A stretch of DNA of 64,000 bases from Endobacterium cereale (GTDB lineage: Bacteria; Pseudomonadota; Alphaproteobacteria; Rhizobiales; Rhizobiaceae): assembly GCF_009617585.1 (NCBI RefSeq), contig NZ_WIXI01000050.1, positions 496,001-560,000 on the forward strand, given 5' to 3'. A program made the position numbers and the translations under genes. The notes under the pieces were generated by a model, which made no database searches, had not been told where the DNA came from, and worked only from the letters and a program-made list of their open reading frames with translations. Below are positions 63,201 to 64,000 of the stretch, piece after piece (position 1 is the stretch's first letter; every line of letters begins with the position of its first letter).

Positions 63201-64000
63201 ACGGCCGCATCGGTGAGATCTTCATCGACATGCACAAGGAAGGCGCCGCTTTCCGTGCGATGATGAACAACTTTGCCATCGCCATCTCGCTGGGTCTCCA
63301 GTACGGCGTGCCGCTCGAAGAATATGTGGAGGCCTTCACCTTCACCAAGTTCGAGCCGGCCGGCATCGTGACGGGCAATGATGCAATCAAGAACGCCACG
63401 TCGATCCTCGACTACGTGTTCCGCGAACTCGCCGTCTCCTACCTCAGCCGCCACGATCTGGCGCATGTCGATACGTCTGACTTCTCCAACACGGCACTCG
63501 GCAAGGGTATCGAAGAAGGCAAGACGCAGCTCGTGTCGACCGGCTGGACCCGTGGCTACAAGCCGACCCTGATCCAGGGTGGCCAGGGCATCGACCGCGC
63601 CGCCGGCGATCCGAAGGGATCGGCCACGGCCGCCCCTGCCCGCGCCTCGGCAACGGTAACGTCGCTGGGTGGCTCCTCGTTTGCCGGCTCTGCCGCCCGC
63701 AAGCTGGAACCGACCGTCGCCATCTCGACCTCCGAAATCGTCGCCTTCAAGCGCGATTACGAGGAACGCGCCAAGGAACTGGCTGAAGAGATTGCCGAGG
63801 ACGCAGCCGTTGCGACTGAAAGCGAACAGGCAGCAACCGCACTGTTCTCCGACAAGGCCGCAGCCGATGCCGCCTCCGCCAAGGCCGAAGCCAAGAAGGT
63901 GGAAGCCGACCGCCGCATGAAGTCGATCATGCAGGGGTATACGGGCAACATTTGCAGCGAGTGCCAGAACTTTACGATGGTGCGCAATGGTACGTGCGAG
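60209..64000 (+). CDS. nrdJ: Adenosylcobalamin-dependent class II ribonucleotide reductase, 3' end cut off
   Basis: 1264 residues are visible from the ATG at 60209 (AAGGACGAGACC upstream). The frame is open to the window edge, with only a few residues missing. It reduces ribonucleotides to deoxyribonucleotides using a cobalamin-derived thiyl radical, without a small subunit. Visible motifs: TQRVAPNSPQWFNTGLHW, the first reducing Cys199 in HACFIQS, GSGTGSNFSYLRGEGEKLSGGG, the active site NPCSE (474-478, thiyl Cys476), and APTGTIGLVMDCDTTGIEP. The end has CSECQNFTMVRNGTC, the Zn/thiol tail of long NrdJ. A Glu/Ala-rich insert sits around residues 1175-1240. The enzyme needs cobalamin, whose last steps are encoded by cobT and cobS at 18.9-20.8 kb. 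Confidence 0.96.
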   Translation, partial: MRIERRFTKPETGAYGEIAFRKAVSEIRNPDGSIVFRLADIEVPTQFSQVATDVLAQKYFRKAGVPKFLKKVEENDVPSFLWRSVADEKALKDLPENERYGSETDARQVFDRLAGTWTYWGWKGKYFSTEEDAAAFKDELAYMLATQRVAPNSPQWFNTGLHWAYGIDGPGQGHFYVDPFTGKLTKSKSSYEHPQPHACFIQSVEDDLVNEGGIMDLWVREARLFKYGSGTGSNFSYLRGEGEKLSGGGKSSGLMSFLKIGDRAAGAIKSGGTTRRAAKMVVVDIDHPDIEAYIDWKVKEEQKVAALVTGSKIVARHLKSIMKACVNCEADGEDCFDPLKNPALKREIRAAKKDQVPENYVKRVIQFAKQGYKDLDFKTYDTDWDSEAYLTVSGQNSNNSVSLKDDFLRAVENDGDWNLTARKDGKVMKTLKARDLWEKISYAAWASADPGLHYNTTMNDWHTSPAAGPIRASNPCSEYMFLDDTACNLASLNLLQFKSALTKRIDIADYEHAVRLWTVVLEISVMMAQFPSREIAERSYEYRTLGLGYANIGGLLMSSGIPYDSTEGRAIAGSLTAIMTGVSYATSAEMASEHGPFPGFAPNRDNMLRVIRNHRRAAHGETAGYEALSVDPVALIHEENPDQDLAVHAMAAWDKALELGEKHGYRNAQVSVIAPTGTIGLVMDCDTTGIEPDFALVKFKKLAGGGYFKIINGAVPEALRTLGYSESQLAEIEAYAVGHGNLNQAPAINPSSLAAKGFPADKIEAVNGALKAAFDIKFVFNQWTLGADFLKETLKVSDEQLSDMSFNLLEHIGFSRKDIDAANIHVCGAMTLEGAPFLKEEHLAVFDCANPCGKIGKRYLSVESHIRMMAAAQPFISGAISKTINMPNDATVEECGEAYMLSWKLALKANALYRDGSKLSQPLNASLIDEDDAEDALEELIQAPAAAQAVTVTEKIVERIIERVSREREKLPNRRQGYTQKANVGGHKVYLRTGEFGDGRIGEIFIDMHKEGAAFRAMMNNFAIAISLGLQYGVPLEEYVEAFTFTKFEPAGIVTGNDAIKNATSILDYVFRELAVSYLSRHDLAHVDTSDFSNTALGKGIEEGKTQLVSTGWTRGYKPTLIQGGQGIDRAAGDPKGSATAAPARASATVTSLGGSSFAGSAARKLEPTVAISTSEIVAFKRDYEERAKELAEEIAEDAAVATESEQAATALFSDKAAADAASAKAEAKKVEADRRMKSIMQGYTGNICSECQNFTMVRNGTCE

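Noticed and set aside
60056..63466. Two long minus-strand open frames (562 and 527 residues)
   Set aside because: They lie opposite nrdJ, which has full family motifs on the plus strand. High GC coding sequence commonly leaves long antisense frames open. Their translations show no domain.

Overview
This is a chromosomal segment from an alphaproteobacterium, most likely a Rhizobiaceae member (Agrobacterium, Allorhizobium or Rhizobium type). The evidence is the gene style and content: a PleC/DivJ-like histidine kinase, cobalamin-dependent class II ribonucleotide reductase, extensin-like lipoprotein, MYG1, HlyU-family and DUF6894 small proteins, high GC, and intergenic palindromic repeats of the rhizobial kind. 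I see no phage, insertion sequence, plasmid origin or CRISPR array. Most of the window is ordinary core or semi-core genome.

Layout. 1-7 kb: the end of an alanyl-tRNA editing protein, a sulfurtransferase fused in frame to a GNAT acetyltransferase, a DUF1203 protein, a PilZ protein, a Tat-exported 2',3'-cyclic nucleotidase, PhzF, DinB and CopD-like proteins. 7-11 kb: a minus-strand sulfonate operon (ssuA-ssuD-ssuC-ssuB order). 11-18.6 kb: a beta-hydroxyacid dehydrogenase, a small TolA-like secreted protein, a secreted hydrolase, an Lrp regulator, a uracil-DNA glycosylase family protein, a nuclease, the histidine kinase, a ParE-type toxin-antitoxin pair and diacylglycerol kinase. 18.9-21.8 kb: cobT and cobS divergent, then DUF1289 and a retropepsin-like protease. 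21.8-28.3 kb: AraC/MFS divergent pair, HPP and UPF0114 membrane proteins, a YadGH-like ABC exporter and a TauE/SafE permease. 28.3-36.2 kb: a gene-free stretch with an isolated terminator (sRNA candidate), an M50-like protease, MYG1, extensin-like lipoprotein, a chemoreceptor, an acyl-CoA thioesterase broken by an in-frame amber codon, and a DUF2087 protein. 36.4-46.3 kb: LysR/azoreductase, GGDEF-EAL, HlyU, ilvA, tRNA-Leu(TAA), wrbA, a molybdopterin-binding protein, a universal stress protein with a structured leader, and a DUF411 pair.

The best candidate for an undescribed system is at 46.3-49.5 kb. A degenerate-Nudix, NrtR-like regulator is divergent from a VWA protein and a strongly divergent PurA (adenylosuccinate synthetase) paralogue. 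The intergenic space carries a perfect 12+12 bp palindrome and three TTGCAA boxes at an exact 14-bp period. A second accessory zone, 49.7-58.6 kb, holds two YwqG-like paralogues around an unknown secreted protein, an SDR/HxlR pair, and a group of orphan immunity-like genes (ankyrin, YezG/DUF600-like with a zinc ribbon, and small coupled ORFs) with no visible toxin.

The window ends with gpt, which has its own leader terminator, and nrdJ, which is cut by the window edge and preceded by NrdR-box-like palindromes. cobT and cobS (cobalamin assembly) and nrdJ (cobalamin-dependent deoxynucleotide synthesis) are functionally linked although 40 kb apart.
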